This document shows, piece after piece, positions 10,642 to 21,292 of a stretch of DNA of 64,000 bases. Origin of the DNA: Macrophomina tecta (taxonomy: Eukaryota; Ascomycota; Dothideomycetes; Botryosphaeriales; Botryosphaeriaceae); NCBI GenBank assembly GCA_024180945.1, contig JAKSGN010000006.1:2480001-2544000 (forward strand), read 5' to 3'. Under the pieces are notes generated by a model. That model worked only from the letters and a program-made list of their open reading frames with translations, did not search any database and was not told the DNA's origin. Within the stretch, counting starts at the first letter, position 1. The number at the start of each line of letters is the position of its first letter. Position numbers and translations under genes: made by a program.

Positions 10642-12291
10642 ATGCATCAGCCAACCCACGCTCAATCCATCTTACATGAAGCTCAGATAGCTTTAGCGAA
10701 GCAAGCTATCGATCAAGGCCAAATTCAAAGCAATCGGCTCGCTGCAAAGACGTTTAACGTTAATCGGATGACCCTTAAGCGACGACGCGACAGGATTCCT
10801 TCTCGACGCGATTGCACGCCCAACTCTCGAAAGCTTACTAATATCGAGGAATCAGTTCTTGTCAAACGTGTCCTCGATCTAGATTCGCGAGGATTTCCGC
10901 CGCGATTAAGTGCTGTTGAAGGTATGGCAAATAAGCTACTCGCCGACCGCGCCGGAGGTACCGTTGGCAAGAACTGGCCCTCCAACTTCGTAAGACGGAC
11001 TCCCGAGCTAAAAACACGTCTGAATCGAAAGTATGACTATCAGCGAGCTAAATGCGAGGACCCAGAGCTTATCACGCAATGGTTTCAGCTCGTCCAGAAC
11101 ACTATCACGAAGTATGGGATCGTGAACGGTGACATCTACAACTTCGATGAAGCCGGCTTCCTCATGGGCATGATTGCAGCCGGAATGGTTGTCACAGCAT
11201 TGGAGCGACGCGCTCGACCCAAATCAGTCCAGCCAGGCAATCGCGAGTGGGTTACGGTGATCCAGGGAGTCAACGCCGAGGGCTGGGCGATTCCGCCGTT
11301 CGTGATTTTCAAGGGACAACACCACCTTTCTGCTTGGTACAGCGACGACGTACCAGGCAATTGGGTCATCGCATTAAGCGAAAACGGCTGGACGACGAAC
11401 GAGCTTGGTCTGCAGTGGCTGCAGCACTTCGAAAAGCACACAAAGGATCGCACAACTGGAGCATGGCGACTTCTGATTCTTGACGGCCACGCGAGCCACA
11501 ATTCGGCCGAATTCGACGCGTTCTGCCAGGAACGCAAGATCATCACGCTCTTCATGCCTGCGCATTCATCGCATCTCCTCCAGCCGCTCGATGTAGGCTG
11601 TTTTGCGCCTCTCAAGAAGGCGTACGGAAAGCAGGTTGAAGAGCTGATGCGATCTCACATCAACCACATCACGAAGCTCGAGTTTCTGCCTGCGTTCAAA
11701 ACGGCGTTCGAAGCCGCATTTACGCAGCAGAATATCGTAGGCGGGTTCCGAGGCGCAGGACTGGTCCCGCTCGATCCAGAGGCCGTGATTTCCAAGCTCG
11801 ATGTCAAGCTTCGGACGCCGACACGCCCGCAGGCAGAGGCCATAACTTGGGACGCTCAAACACCGCACAACCCAGCTGAATTAGCCTCTCAGACTGAGCT
11901 TATTAGGAACCGGATTGCAAAGCATCAGAACAGCTCACCAACGCCAATCAACGATGCGCTGAACCAGCTTGCTAAGGGGGCTCAAATGATGGCGCATTCG
12001 GCTGTTCTTCTGCAGGCGGAAGTCGCGAATCTTCAAAAGGCAAACGAGGCCGCAACGCGACGTAAAAAGCGGCAGAAAAAGCGGATTCAGAAGCGAGGGA
12101 CTCTTACGGTTCAGGAGGGGCAGTATTTAATCGATGGAGCTGCTGTTAACCAACAGATTTCGCGGGAAACGCGCCAAAGTGGTGCGCAATCGGAGGGGCC
12201 AGCGAGAAAACGACGGCGATGTGGGCAGTGCGGCGAAACTGGACATAATTCTCGTACATGTCAAAAAGGTGCGGAAACTACTGTAGAATAG
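10642..12291 (+). CDS. Fot1/pogo-type DDE transposase with C-terminal zinc knuckle (copy 1)
   Basis: 549 residues in one exon, cutting and pasting the element at TA sites. The N-terminus has a psq/CENP-B-type helix-turn-helix (LAAKTFNVNRMTLKRRRDR), then a Tc5/CENP-B-like DNA-binding region around residues 70-150. The DDE_1 catalytic core shows YNFDEAGF, LLILDGHASHNS and HLLQPLDVGCFAPLKKAYG; the last two aspartates are 35 residues apart (DD35D). After a Lys/Arg-rich stretch, the C-terminus carries a CCHC knuckle (CGQCGETGHNSRTC), unusual for classical Fot1 and a possible nucleic-acid contact. No stop, frameshift or RIP-like decay is seen, so it is likely active or recently active. Confidence 0.95.
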   Translation: MHQPTHAQSILHEAQIALAKQAIDQGQIQSNRLAAKTFNVNRMTLKRRRDRIPSRRDCTPNSRKLTNIEESVLVKRVLDLDSRGFPPRLSAVEGMANKLLADRAGGTVGKNWPSNFVRRTPELKTRLNRKYDYQRAKCEDPELITQWFQLVQNTITKYGIVNGDIYNFDEAGFLMGMIAAGMVVTALERRARPKSVQPGNREWVTVIQGVNAEGWAIPPFVIFKGQHHLSAWYSDDVPGNWVIALSENGWTTNELGLQWLQHFEKHTKDRTTGAWRLLILDGHASHNSAEFDAFCQERKIITLFMPAHSSHLLQPLDVGCFAPLKKAYGKQVEELMRSHINHITKLEFLPAFKTAFEAAFTQQNIVGGFRGAGLVPLDPEAVISKLDVKLRTPTRPQAEAITWDAQTPHNPAELASQTELIRNRIAKHQNSSPTPINDALNQLAKGAQMMAHSAVLLQAEVANLQKANEAATRRKKRQKKRIQKRGTLTVQEGQYLIDGAAVNQQISRETRQSGAQSEGPARKRRRCGQCGETGHNSRTCQKGAETTVE

Positions 12292-12366
12292 CGTACCTAT
12301 TAGAAATAGTCGATTTTGCAGGACGTTGCAGAGTTAGTTGTACTTAAAGTGGGTTGGGTTTGGTAA

Positions 12367-12410
12367 GGTGGCACACTCGCTTATGTGGCACGCTCGCTTG
12401 TGGGATACGT
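12367..12410 (-). repeat. Right TIR of transposon copy 1
   Basis: The inverse of the left TIR with one difference (CATAAGCGAG in place of CACAAGCGAG). It is followed by the TA duplication. Confidence 0.9.
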
Positions 12411-12737
12411 TAGTAGATGAAGTCAACACAGACTATGATCCCACTGAAGAGCAATGGCTAACATGTCACAGCTTACCAGTCAATTTAGCCAGCCGGATTC
12501 CATGAAGGGCAGTTCCAGGGGACAGTCAGGGTTCAGGTGTGTTCATAATCGTAGACAGAAGTATGTACAATGATAGAACAGAACATCTCCGCTGACCACG
12601 TCGAAGCTGCGTGCCGCGAAAACAACTTGGGATATGTACTTTCAGAACTTCATAACCACCATCGCCAGTCAAAGACAGATTCTTTTCGTACGAGATTTTC
12701 GTTTCACTACGCCGGGCAGTTGAGAAGAGTCAATCAC
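12411..12737. other. Short intergenic stretch, no gene seen
   Basis: The flank between the transposon and the 3' end of the RNase gene. No supported feature. Confidence 0.6.
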
Positions 12738-13265
12738 TTAAGAAGTGCCAGAGCAGCCAACGAAGTTGTTGCCGCTGGCGCCAGTGTGGGTGATGGCACC
12801 GGCGTACTGGCAGCTGGTGTTGATGATGACGCGGTCAGCGCCGGGAGAGCCTATTAAATCATACGGTTACTCGCGAAGTCTCAAACGATGTCACTGCACA
12901 TTACATACCACCGTCATAAGCACCGCCCTTCTGAAGCGGGAATTCCTGGTAGGGGCCGTTGACGGGGAAGTCGAAACCCTCGTAATTGTTGTAGGTGTGA
13001 GGGTAGGTGGAACCGCCGGCAGTGCCGCCCTGGTTGTAGTAGGAGCAGGCAGCGTTGGCAGCGGCACGGACCTGGGCAGCAGTGTAGGAGGTGGAGCCGC
13101 AGGTGGTGGCAGACTGGCGGACCTCGAGCGGCTTGCCCTCAGACCTCTCGATGGGGCTGGCGATGGCAAGGCTGAGAAGCGAAGCCAGGGGAACGAGGGA
13201 CTGGACGAACGTCAATAGTGAAACACGTGTGGGCCATTGGGGACGCGGACCTTGAAGAACATCAT
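12738..13265 (-). CDS. Secreted guanyl-specific ribonuclease (RNase T1/F1/N1 family)
   Basis: Three exons: 13265-13251, 13200-12909, 12850-12738, giving 139 residues. The first coding exon is only MMFFK. Splicing the 50-nt intron joins it to [16 protein letters not shown], making a clean signal peptide, followed by a pro-segment ending VRQ before the mature ATTCGSTSY. The family cleaves single-stranded RNA 3' of guanosine. Catalytic positions fit: His in YPHTYNN, Glu in YQEFPL, Arg in PGADRVI and His in ITHTGAS. Two disulphide cysteine pairs are present (CGSTSY/NAACSYY and INTSCQY/FVGCSG). The protein acts outside the cell. A longer uninterrupted frame starting further upstream lacks a good signal peptide and is less likely. 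Confidence 0.9.
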
Positions 13266-14292
13266 TTCTGCTATTTTTGGCAGAAGGGAGACTGCAAATG
13301 AGAGAATTCAATGGCTTCTGAGATTGGTGCCCACGATGAGAGTGGCAGTCAGGTACCCCAGCGGTTTTTATACACGACGGCCTGAGCCGGACACAAGGCA
13401 GTCAATGCTGGGGTAGGAGAGCTCCGACAGGGCCGGGGATGCTATCAAGCAGGCCAATCCGATCTCGGCGAATGGGAGATACGAAGATACGCAGGTGAGG
13501 CCCTAAGACAGAGCCAAGTCTGCATGACTTCGGTAGCGCCGGAGATGACATGTATTTGGCGACGGGAGCGGGCGCTTGTCAGTACAACAGAGAGAGGCCA
13601 TTAAACGAAGGAGGCAGGTGTCCGGTGGCATGGACATGATTGGCTGTGGGAAATAAAACTAGGAGCAGTTCAAGAAGCAAGGGCAAGCTGTGAGGAAGCG
13701 GGATGGCCAGGGCACCTTCTGGAAACAGGCGCGGGAGACCTGCAGGGCCAGCATAGCAGCGATTATTTTGCGGGTGGTTGCAGGGAAACAGGGCGTCGTG
13801 TGCATGGGAGAGACGGAGGTGCGGCCAGTCAGACACGAGGAGGAGAAGGAGTCGCGTCGGAGGCCGGGTCGGGATCGGCAGAGGCAGAGCGGGTAGCCAA
13901 GCCCGATCGGGAAGGCGGTTGTCGTTTTGTTTCAGCTCTAGCGCCCGCCCAACACCACCCGTCCTCCATTTCCACCTTCCTTCGTCCCATGTGCTGATCT
14001 ATCTCTGTTGATTGGCGACCTGCCCGAGTTTCCATCACCTAACGCCCACGAGTATGGCTTTCTCATCGGACCTCGCCTGGCTCGAGCGCGTGGCTCCAGA
14101 GACGCCCGCACACGACGTCATATGACTGCCGCCAGACCCCTCCACCGACTCTTCCGCCGCCGAGCTGACAGCTCACCGAGTTCCCGGCGAGCACCTATCA
14201 TCCCATATTGCTCCCCCCGGACTACTATCCCTCTATTGGGCTCTTCTCGTCCCCCTCACCGCTTCCGCTTCCGCCGCCCTGACTTTTCCATC
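13266..14292. promoter_or_regulatory. Divergent promoter region, 1 kb
   Basis: This lies between the starts of the RNase gene and the DUF3632-like gene. The coding frame of the latter stays open upstream to about 14008, but that part is Arg/Pro/Ser-rich and looks like leader sequence. Confidence 0.5.
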
Positions 14293-15123
14293 ATGGCAAC
14301 CAGCCCCAACGATATCACTGCTGCCTTCGTTGCCGACGCCATCTCCGTTCAAGAAGCCGCTCAGAAACTTGCCGCGCCCTCGCGCGATGCCTTTGAGAAG
14401 AATGCCGATCTGGGCAAGGTAGAGCATGAGCTTGAGGGCCTGTGGTCCGCCGTCATCTCCGCCGCCGAGCAAACTCCGCACGACCAGCAGGACAAGCTAG
14501 TCGACATCGTGCGCACGATCAAGGAGATGCCGCAGCCAGTGCACGAAGGCAAGAAGCTCGAGATCTGGGGTGAGGAGCAGCGCTGGGAACAGCTGCCGCT
14601 TTTCAGCGCGAAGGCTCGGGAGGGCTTGGACATCGGTACGACTGTCTCATGCATGGGCTTGGGGTGGCCGTATGGATGCTGACGTGCAACATTACCAGCC
14701 CAGAGCAAGTCGGACAATAGCTTTGTCAATCTCAACGCCTTCTTCGCCCGCCTCACCGCCGCCGACGTCAGCGATTTCAGCCTCTATGCTGTTTGGATTC
14801 TCCGTGAAGCCCTCGAGGACCCGGAAGATGAGGATATTGCGAAAACTACATCGCCCGCGTTATTAGAAGCTGCGTCTGTATGGCTGGTGTATGCGGCTGA
14901 AACGCTGTCAAAACTCAGCAAAGAAGGGAAGCAGTTTGACGGGAAGATGGCGAGGCCTGGAAGGAGCTTGTCGATATTCAAGGACGCCCCTGGATGGAGA
15001 GGCTTCTGCGAAGACCGTTGGGAGACCTGGATTGAAAGGCTCACTCCTCTGAAGGAGGCTGAGGTCGCTACGGAGGCCAAGACTCTGATTAGCCAAGCTT
15101 TGGACAAGGCGTCCAAAGTTTAA
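14293..15123 (+). CDS. DUF3632-like fungal protein
   Basis: Two exons: 14293-14635 and 14699-15123, with a GTACGA...CCAG intron and phase G|CC, giving 255 residues. The helical sequence has the layout I associate with the fungal DUF3632 family: an N-terminal segment with repeated acidic helices (KVEHELEGLWSAVISAAEQT), a central W-GEEQRWEQLPLFSAKARE motif, a NLNAFFARLTAADVSDFSLYA segment, and a C-terminal W-x3-W pair (FCEDRWETWIERL). No catalytic motif, signal peptide or membrane segment is visible. The family has no known activity. The ATG at 14293 is preferred because the sequence upstream is of low coding quality. Assignment is by recollection of the motif pattern, so it is moderate. Confidence 0.7.
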
Positions 15124-15351
15124 GAGCATTGCTTTGTGGAAAAACTTCGCGCATTTGATTTGGTCGTGAAGAATCCAGACCCTCGGTAATCTCTTGTAAT
15201 GGGAATGAAATGGAATTTTTTTTTTTTTTTTCTTCTTGACAGCTGCTGTTGCATTCAAGCTGCCGTGTCGGCTCATAGCACCAGCTTCTATTGTCAAAAT
15301 TTGACCGTATAGCTGAGATAATGCTCTTGTTAATACATGTTATGTTGCACA
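15124..15351. other. Convergent 3' ends with T16 tract
   Basis: A short gap between the stops of the DUF3632-like gene and SDH1, holding a T16 tract at 15216-15231. Confidence 0.8.
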
Positions 15352-17715
15352 CTAGTAGGACCTCTTCTTTGGTGGTATAGTCTATGCGAACCTCTGCGAT
15401 CAGCGTATCATTCAATTTGGCTGGATTCTTCCAGGCTCGCTTACCGGACACTCTTTGGGATCTAATGTGTCGAAAATGACATCCCTGTAGCCCACTTGCA
15501 CATCCTCACCTACTCTTTTCTGCCAGGTAAGTGTGTGCTTCATCCATTCATCGTCCACTCTGTCCGGAAAATCCTCTCTTGCGTGACTCCCTCTGCTCTC
15601 CTTCCGTTCCACGGCACCCGCGACGGTTTGGACTGCGCACGTAAGCAGATTTCGGGTTTCGAGTGTCTCAATCAGATGCGAGTTCCAGATCATCGACTTG
15701 TCCCTCACTGCCAGCCTCTCTTTGAAGTCTCTCTCCACGAGCTTGACCCTTTCATACCCAGTGTCCAGAGATTTTCCCGTCCTGAAAACAGCGGCATCCG
15801 TCTGCATGATCCTCTGCATGTCTCCACGGATCTCAGCTGTCAGCTTGTCGCCGTCGGATGCCAGGATGCTATCCAGTTCAGATATCGAGTCGAGGCCAAC
15901 ATTCTCGGGCGCTTTCTCGTGCGGCATACCCTTTTCGTGACTCTCCACAATATCCATGGCGCACGCTCGACCAAACACGATAATATCCAGCAGCGAATTA
16001 GCACCCAGTCTGTTTGCTCCGTGAACACTCACGCAAGCTGTCTCCCCTGCCGCATACAGCCCCGGAACCGTCTTCTCCTTTCCATCTGTACTGACATCGA
16101 GGACCTGGCCCTTGTAGTTTGTCGGAATACCGCCCATGCAGTAGTGAACCGTCGGCAACACCGGAATGGGCTGCTTGGTAATATCGATGCCAGCAAAAAT
16201 CGAAGCCGTCTCCGCGATCCCCGGCAGCCGCTCCATGATAATATCCCGAGGTAGGTGGGATAGCTGGAGGTGAATGTGGTCCTTATCCGGGCCGCAGCCC
16301 CGCCCCTCCAGGATCTCCATATTCATCGACCTCGACACCACATCCCTCGACGCCAGGTCTTTCGCCGTCGGTGCGTACCGCTCCATGAACCGCTCGCCCT
16401 GGCTGTTGAGTAAGTACCCGCCCTCTCCGCGCGCCCCCTCCGTAATCAGGACTCCAGCGCCATAAATCCCGCTGGGATGAAACTGGACGAACTCCATGTC
16501 CTGCAGCGGCAGCCCAGCCCGCGCGGCCATGGCGTTCCCATCCCCCGTGCTCGTGTGCGCCGACGTCGCCGAAAAGTACGCTCGCCCATAGCCTATCACG
16601 CCCACTCGTCAGTGAACGCAAACGGCACAACCATCCTCCCCAGAAGCACGCGAGGGATGAAAACCCACCTCCGGTCGCCAGCACCGTATTCCGCGCAAAC
16701 AACCTATGCACACTCCCATCCTCCATCCCGACCGCCGTCACCCCCGCACAGACTCCGTCAACCACCATCAGATCTAGCGCAAAATACTCGACCAAGAACC
16801 TGCAGTCGTGCTTCAGCGCCTGGCCGTACAGCGTGTGCAGCATGGCGTGGCCGGTGCGGTCGCCGACGCAGGCGGTGCGGTAGGCCTGCCCGCCGGTGCC
16901 GTAGTTGAGGGACTGCCCGCCGAGGGCGCGCTGGTAGATGCGGCCGTCGCGCGTGCGCGAAAAGGGCATGCCGTAGTGCTCGAGCTCGATGACGGCGGCC
17001 GGCGCGGCGCGCGTCATGTGGTGGATCGCGTCCTGGTCGCCGAGCCAGTCGGAGCCTTTGACTGTGTCGTAGAAGTGCCATCTGTGGGTTGGGAGTAGTG
17101 GGAGTCGTTAGCGGTGGTGTTGCTAGCTGATGCTTTGCTTTCTTAGGGGCTCTTTTTTTTTTTTTTTTTTTTTTCAACCCTCTTCCTCTCCGCGTTTGAT
17201 GTAGATTTTTGCGGATAATTGAATAAAAGGTAATAGGAAGAAGCGAGTTTCCCATCTTACCGGTAGTCGTCCTCTGTCATGTTCCCGAGTGCAGCGTTAA
17301 TGCCACCCTGAGCCGCGACGGTATGCGAGCGGGTGGGGAACTTTTACTTAAACTGTCAGTGACCAGCCCTCTCAATATAATAGAGGCTCGGAGCATAGAA
17401 AATATGACTGTGGTAAGAGCGGCAAGGTGGATGTACCAATTTCGTCACGCATGCTGTATTGAGACCAGCTTCCGTGAGGCCAACAGCCGCGCGCAGACCA
17501 GCACCTCCGGCGCCGACGACGAGAGAACTGTTTCCAATATCAGCAATGCGGTTATCTACTGAATCGATCAGTTCATACTCGTAATGGTGATCTATCACGG
17601 GATACTTCTTCGTAGACGCAACGGTAGCAAGTCTCCGTCTGGCAGCACGCCCGTTCAAGAGCTTATGGCCAAGCAACCTCCAGCGCGGAGCGTTAACAAC
17701 AGAAAGAAGCCTCAT
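15352..17715 (-). CDS. SDH1: Succinate dehydrogenase flavoprotein subunit (complex II)
   Basis: It oxidises succinate to fumarate and feeds FADH2 electrons to the Fe-S subunit in the inner mitochondrial membrane. Six exons: 17715-17579, 17527-17437, 17340-17261, 17081-16669, 16592-15445, 15381-15352, giving 632 residues. An Arg-rich presequence precedes YPVIDHHY. The dinucleotide fold is [25 protein letters not shown] carries the His that binds FAD covalently. RGEGGYLLN and [13 protein letters not shown] are intact. Two splice choices matter. A 51-nt stop-free intron (17528-17578) must be removed to give [12 protein letters not shown] 30-nt last exon gives the C-terminus [12 protein letters not shown], like the canonical ECKPVPPFKRxY. 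Without that splice the frame would run on to an atypical end. The 179-nt intron 3 contains a T tract at about 17153-17174. Confidence 0.95.
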
Positions 17716-18258
17716 CGTTGCTGTACAGGCTCAGTGGAAGGAACGCGTGGGAGCTGAGAGTGGGATAATGCGAAATGGAGGACATTGAAGCGGATATTGT
17801 GTTTGGAAATGAATTTGAACGCTATGTTATGCATGATCCCCGCATAGGAAAGGGAGCGCATCTGCTGGAGAAGGTTAAACACGGGGGGAACATCATCAGC
17901 CGAGGGAATCTTGGGGCCGAGCGGGGACAGTGGTTTGTCGCGCTCGTTATTCCCGCTTTCGGCATCGCCGAATCAGATCGAGGCTATTTCGCGACTTGCT
18001 GTCATCACTTGCGCCGCATATCTTGCAGGTGGAATGTCCATTGAAGAGGGCATATCAGATTACTCTGACGAATGGATGGGACTGATGCATCAGTCCACTT
18101 CGTTCAGAATCTCCTCCGACACCCATATCTCAATGAATTTCAAACAGCAAGGCATGTCCACCAACGGTCCATCGATAGTTTTCTTGAGCCGTTGGGCATC
18201 GCACGAAAGCGTGCCGTCGCGCGTAGTGGTGCAACGCATGCTCCCTCTTTAGTACCTT
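17716..18258. other. SDH1 upstream region, no gene seen
   Basis: 543 bp between the SDH1 start and the POP1 stop, both on the minus strand. Short frames only. Confidence 0.6.
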
Positions 18259-20867
18259 TCACACAATCTTCCACCTAGCCAGCCTCCCCACAGCCTCCCC
18301 CGCATTTCTCACAATGCACAACGTATCCACACTCTTCTTCCCGCTCAGCCCTTCCACCAACTTCTTGAGCACAACACTTCCAACCGCCGTCGGCTTACCC
18401 TCACCAAGATTGAAATTACCGGCTGTGACGAACCCAATCAAATCACCCTTTTCTGGCACGGGCGGGTAGTCTGCAGTACCTGGCTGAGGTTCCTTCGTAT
18501 CATCACTCAACAAACTTGCTGCGAGGAAGGCTTGCTGCACGTGCTCGGGTGCGTCAGGGGCTGGCTTGCGCGGCAGCTGAGTAGCCTTCTTCTTCTGACC
18601 TGGCTTAGCTTTCGGATCAGGGAAGAGGGCAAGCCATTTTTTGCGAAGCTCTTCGTCTGTAGTAGGTAAGCGGTAGATGCGGGCGCAGTCTTTGGGTGTG
18701 CCGCGCGATACTATGGTGAGGCAGACATTAGAAAGGGCGGTGTTGGCATTGGGAATGGTGTCGGTGCTGCGCGAGGTGGTGGCTTCTTCGGCGAGAGAAG
18801 GGGGGACATGATAGAATGCTGGCTCATGGTTGGTGCCGTCATCTGCCTGCAGGTTAATATTCAAGTTACCTCTCCTAAACAGCTGCCAATAGACTTACCA
18901 GGCGAATCATCAGCATCTGCGCGCAATGTCCCCCAATCGCAAGCCCAACCTTTGCCTACCTCACCCTTCCGCCCCTCAGCCAGCCGCAAGCTGCCCCACT
19001 CGAACCTCTTCCCCTTTGGTCTCCTTTCCCATTCCGCTTTTCGCTTTTCCGTCTCCCGCTCATCCCAATCCTTTCCTGCCTTCGTGCCTGGATAATCGGC
19101 TGGGAAGAAAGGTACTCCGGCTTCGAATGCTAGCTGTTTCTTCTGATTTAGGCCACCAAACCGCACGTTGGCGCCAGTTGATAACGGATAGTACATGAGC
19201 GAATTCCAAATCGGAGAAACGCACTTCCAAGGTAAAAGCAGTGTCCAAGTTCCACTACCTGGTCCAGTCGTGCGAGATGCGAAGAGCAAAATCGGGATTG
19301 CGGGATCGTTTGGCTGCGGCTCAGGATATGTGTTCGGCATCGCTGCAGCTTTCCGACGGTTGATCGATTTTTGGCTGGGAAGTGTACGCGAAGCATCCAA
19401 ACGCTTCTTGCGGCAGAACAGGGCTGGTGCATTTTGCGTGCGATCCGGTGGCCAACTTGAGAGAACGCTCATTAAACGAGAGTGGGACTCCTTGTCGTTG
19501 GGGAGATCAATGGTACGGGGCGGATGGTGGAGTCTGGGGTCTGATATCTCAAATCCCAGGACAGGATTAGGCGGCAGTGCTCCCAAATTGGTGACGGATA
19601 CCAGGTCCTTCCACACGGTGCTAGGGCTGTCTTTAGCATTGTTTGTGTTGATGGGCCACAAGACACCGCGCAAGGCCTCGGTAGCTCCGGGTCCGGTGAT
19701 TTCGATACTTCCGATCTCCCACCGAAGATCTTCGACAGTGACCGGTGGGTTGATTTTGCGAATTGCGTCCCACAATTCCAGAAAAGCTGATGGGTGTATC
19801 CGTATCAACACATGTCTTCGGTCTTTCTTTTCAGATGGAGCGACACCAGCAGCAGCATCTGCCATCTCCAAGCCCTCCGTTTTCGGTTTGGCACACCAAA
19901 TGACCGTAACTGGGGCAATAGCCTTCTCAGGCCATCCGCCCTTCGCATACAACCATCCATCCCATGTTCGGGTACCATCCCTCCATTTCTGGCCGCTCTT
20001 GGCCCAGTTGCCCACACCGAAATCTTCCAGCAGCTTTACTAGATGCCTTTCCAATCCATGCAACCCGATAGTCGACATATAACTCATATCCCAAGCTACA
20101 GCACCCCTCGCAGTACTCGCTCTATGTGTTGGCCGGTAACACTTCATCGTAGGCGCCAAAGGTATTGCGAAACGCCACAACGGTTCGAGGGGAGGGGTCA
20201 TGTGCGCACGCTTCGAGTGGAACATGTGTGTCGGGAGCCATTGCTTATTCAACTGGCGTTTGCGGAACTTCGCTGGCGGGGTCGGTGGGTTCTTGAGCTT
20301 GGAGGTCTTGACACGTGCTTCTCGAGTCTTGATGGTATCGTCCACCGGCGCGACCGTAACTTCCATATCTCCCTCCTCCTCATTCTTTCCCTCTTCCTTG
20401 CCATCTTTTTTTGCCTGACCTGCTTTCCTCTTCTCTCTGAGCTTTCGAAGTGTCTGAAGCCTCTTCGCATTATCCAGCCTTAGCCTCTGATGGCCACTTG
20501 GCTTCCTCCTCCTCGCAGTCACCGTGGGCGTGTTATCCTCCAGCATCTCCCTCGCGGCCCTTGCGCGTAGCCTCTTCGGCACGCGTTTGACATTGTGACT
20601 CGCCGTCCTGCGCCGCAGCTCCCTCGGAACACCCTGGAAAGCGCGAGCCGTGAGACCCTTGCGCGCCTTGTTCATCGCATCTTCCAGAGCTTTAATCTCG
20701 AATTCGCGCGCCTTGACGAACTTATCGACATCGACCTCGCCGTTCTTGAAAGCGGTGCCGGTGCTCTGTGTCGCGATCGAGCGAGCGTCACGCGTCTTCG
20801 CGCGCTTGCGGTCGCGGCCATTTTGGCCCTGTTGTTTCGACGGAGGTTGTTTGCGTTTGTCGGCCAT
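18259..20867 (-). CDS. POP1: RNase P/MRP protein subunit POP1
   Basis: The largest protein of nuclear RNase P and RNase MRP, needed for tRNA 5' processing and pre-rRNA cleavage. Two exons: 20867-18899 and 18842-18259 (GTAAGT...GGCAG, phase G|AT), giving 850 residues. The N-terminal Lys/Arg-rich POP1 domain contains FKNGEVDVDKFVKAREFEIKA-type sequence, RAFQGVPRELRRRTASHN and WLPTHMFHSKRAHM. The middle has GLERHLVKLL. The POPLD domain includes PWKCVSPIWNSLMYYPLS and the conserved WERRPKGKR. The C-terminal exon has GDLIGFVTAGNFNLGEGKP, typical of the family's end. The Met at 20867 (MADKRKQPP) is chosen over upstream in-frame codons because the preceding part looks like leader. It is divergent from the WBP11-like gene. 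Confidence 0.94.
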
Positions 20868-21292
20868 GGTGGCGTCGGCGGCGGACGTGCAGGCACGGGT
20901 GCCCGGGCGGTGTTGCGGGGGCGCGGTCGAGCTGACGGGCGGGCGCGTGGGAAATTTCCTTTGGGGCGCGCGATGGACTTGCGAGGATGAAAGCGCGCAC
21001 GCACGTGAAAAAAAGGTGAAGTCATTGCTCGGCGGCCGGTGAACACCCCAGCCCAGCTTCAAAGCTTCCCTCCGGCCTTGACAAGCACACCCAGCACGCA
21101 ACTACCACCTCTCCCGCCGAATTACCTGCCCCAATCGCTAGCCCCCAGACCGCAGCGCCCTTGACACAGCGCCGAGCACCCAGCCCTTACCGCCGACACC
21201 AAAGACTTACCTCCGCAACGAGCCAATCCTCTCCACGCGCCTCGAGCGCCGCCTCCAACCCCTCCTAACCCTCCACACACCGCCCCACAACC
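20868..21292. promoter_or_regulatory. Divergent promoter POP1 / WBP11-like
   Basis: 425 bp, GC-rich, between the two start codons. Both genes act in nuclear RNA processing, so a shared bidirectional promoter is plausible by inference. Confidence 0.55.

Larger units (their letters stand above)
10561..12410 (+). mobile_element. Fot1/pogo-type DNA transposon, copy 1 (1850 bp, intact)
   Basis: The element starts ACGTATCCCACAAGCGAGCG and ends with its inverse, flanked by TA on both sides (10559-10560 and 12411-12412), the target duplication expected of the Tc1/mariner superfamily. TIRs are 44 nt with one mismatch (10561-10604, 12367-12410). It carries one full-length transposase gene. Copy 2 lies exactly 18550 bp downstream in the same orientation. 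All open frames in all six frames of the two copies encode the same peptides, so they appear identical in sequence. The insertion lies between the transcription-factor gene and the RNase gene and breaks neither. Confidence 0.95.

Noticed and set aside
13266..13311. Upstream start for the RNase giving a longer uninterrupted N-terminus
   Set aside because: It lacks a signal peptide; the 50-nt intron model gives a proper one in phase.
20868..21101. N-terminal extension of POP1
   Set aside because: The in-frame upstream part is leader-like and not similar to POP1; the MADKRKQPP start fits the family.
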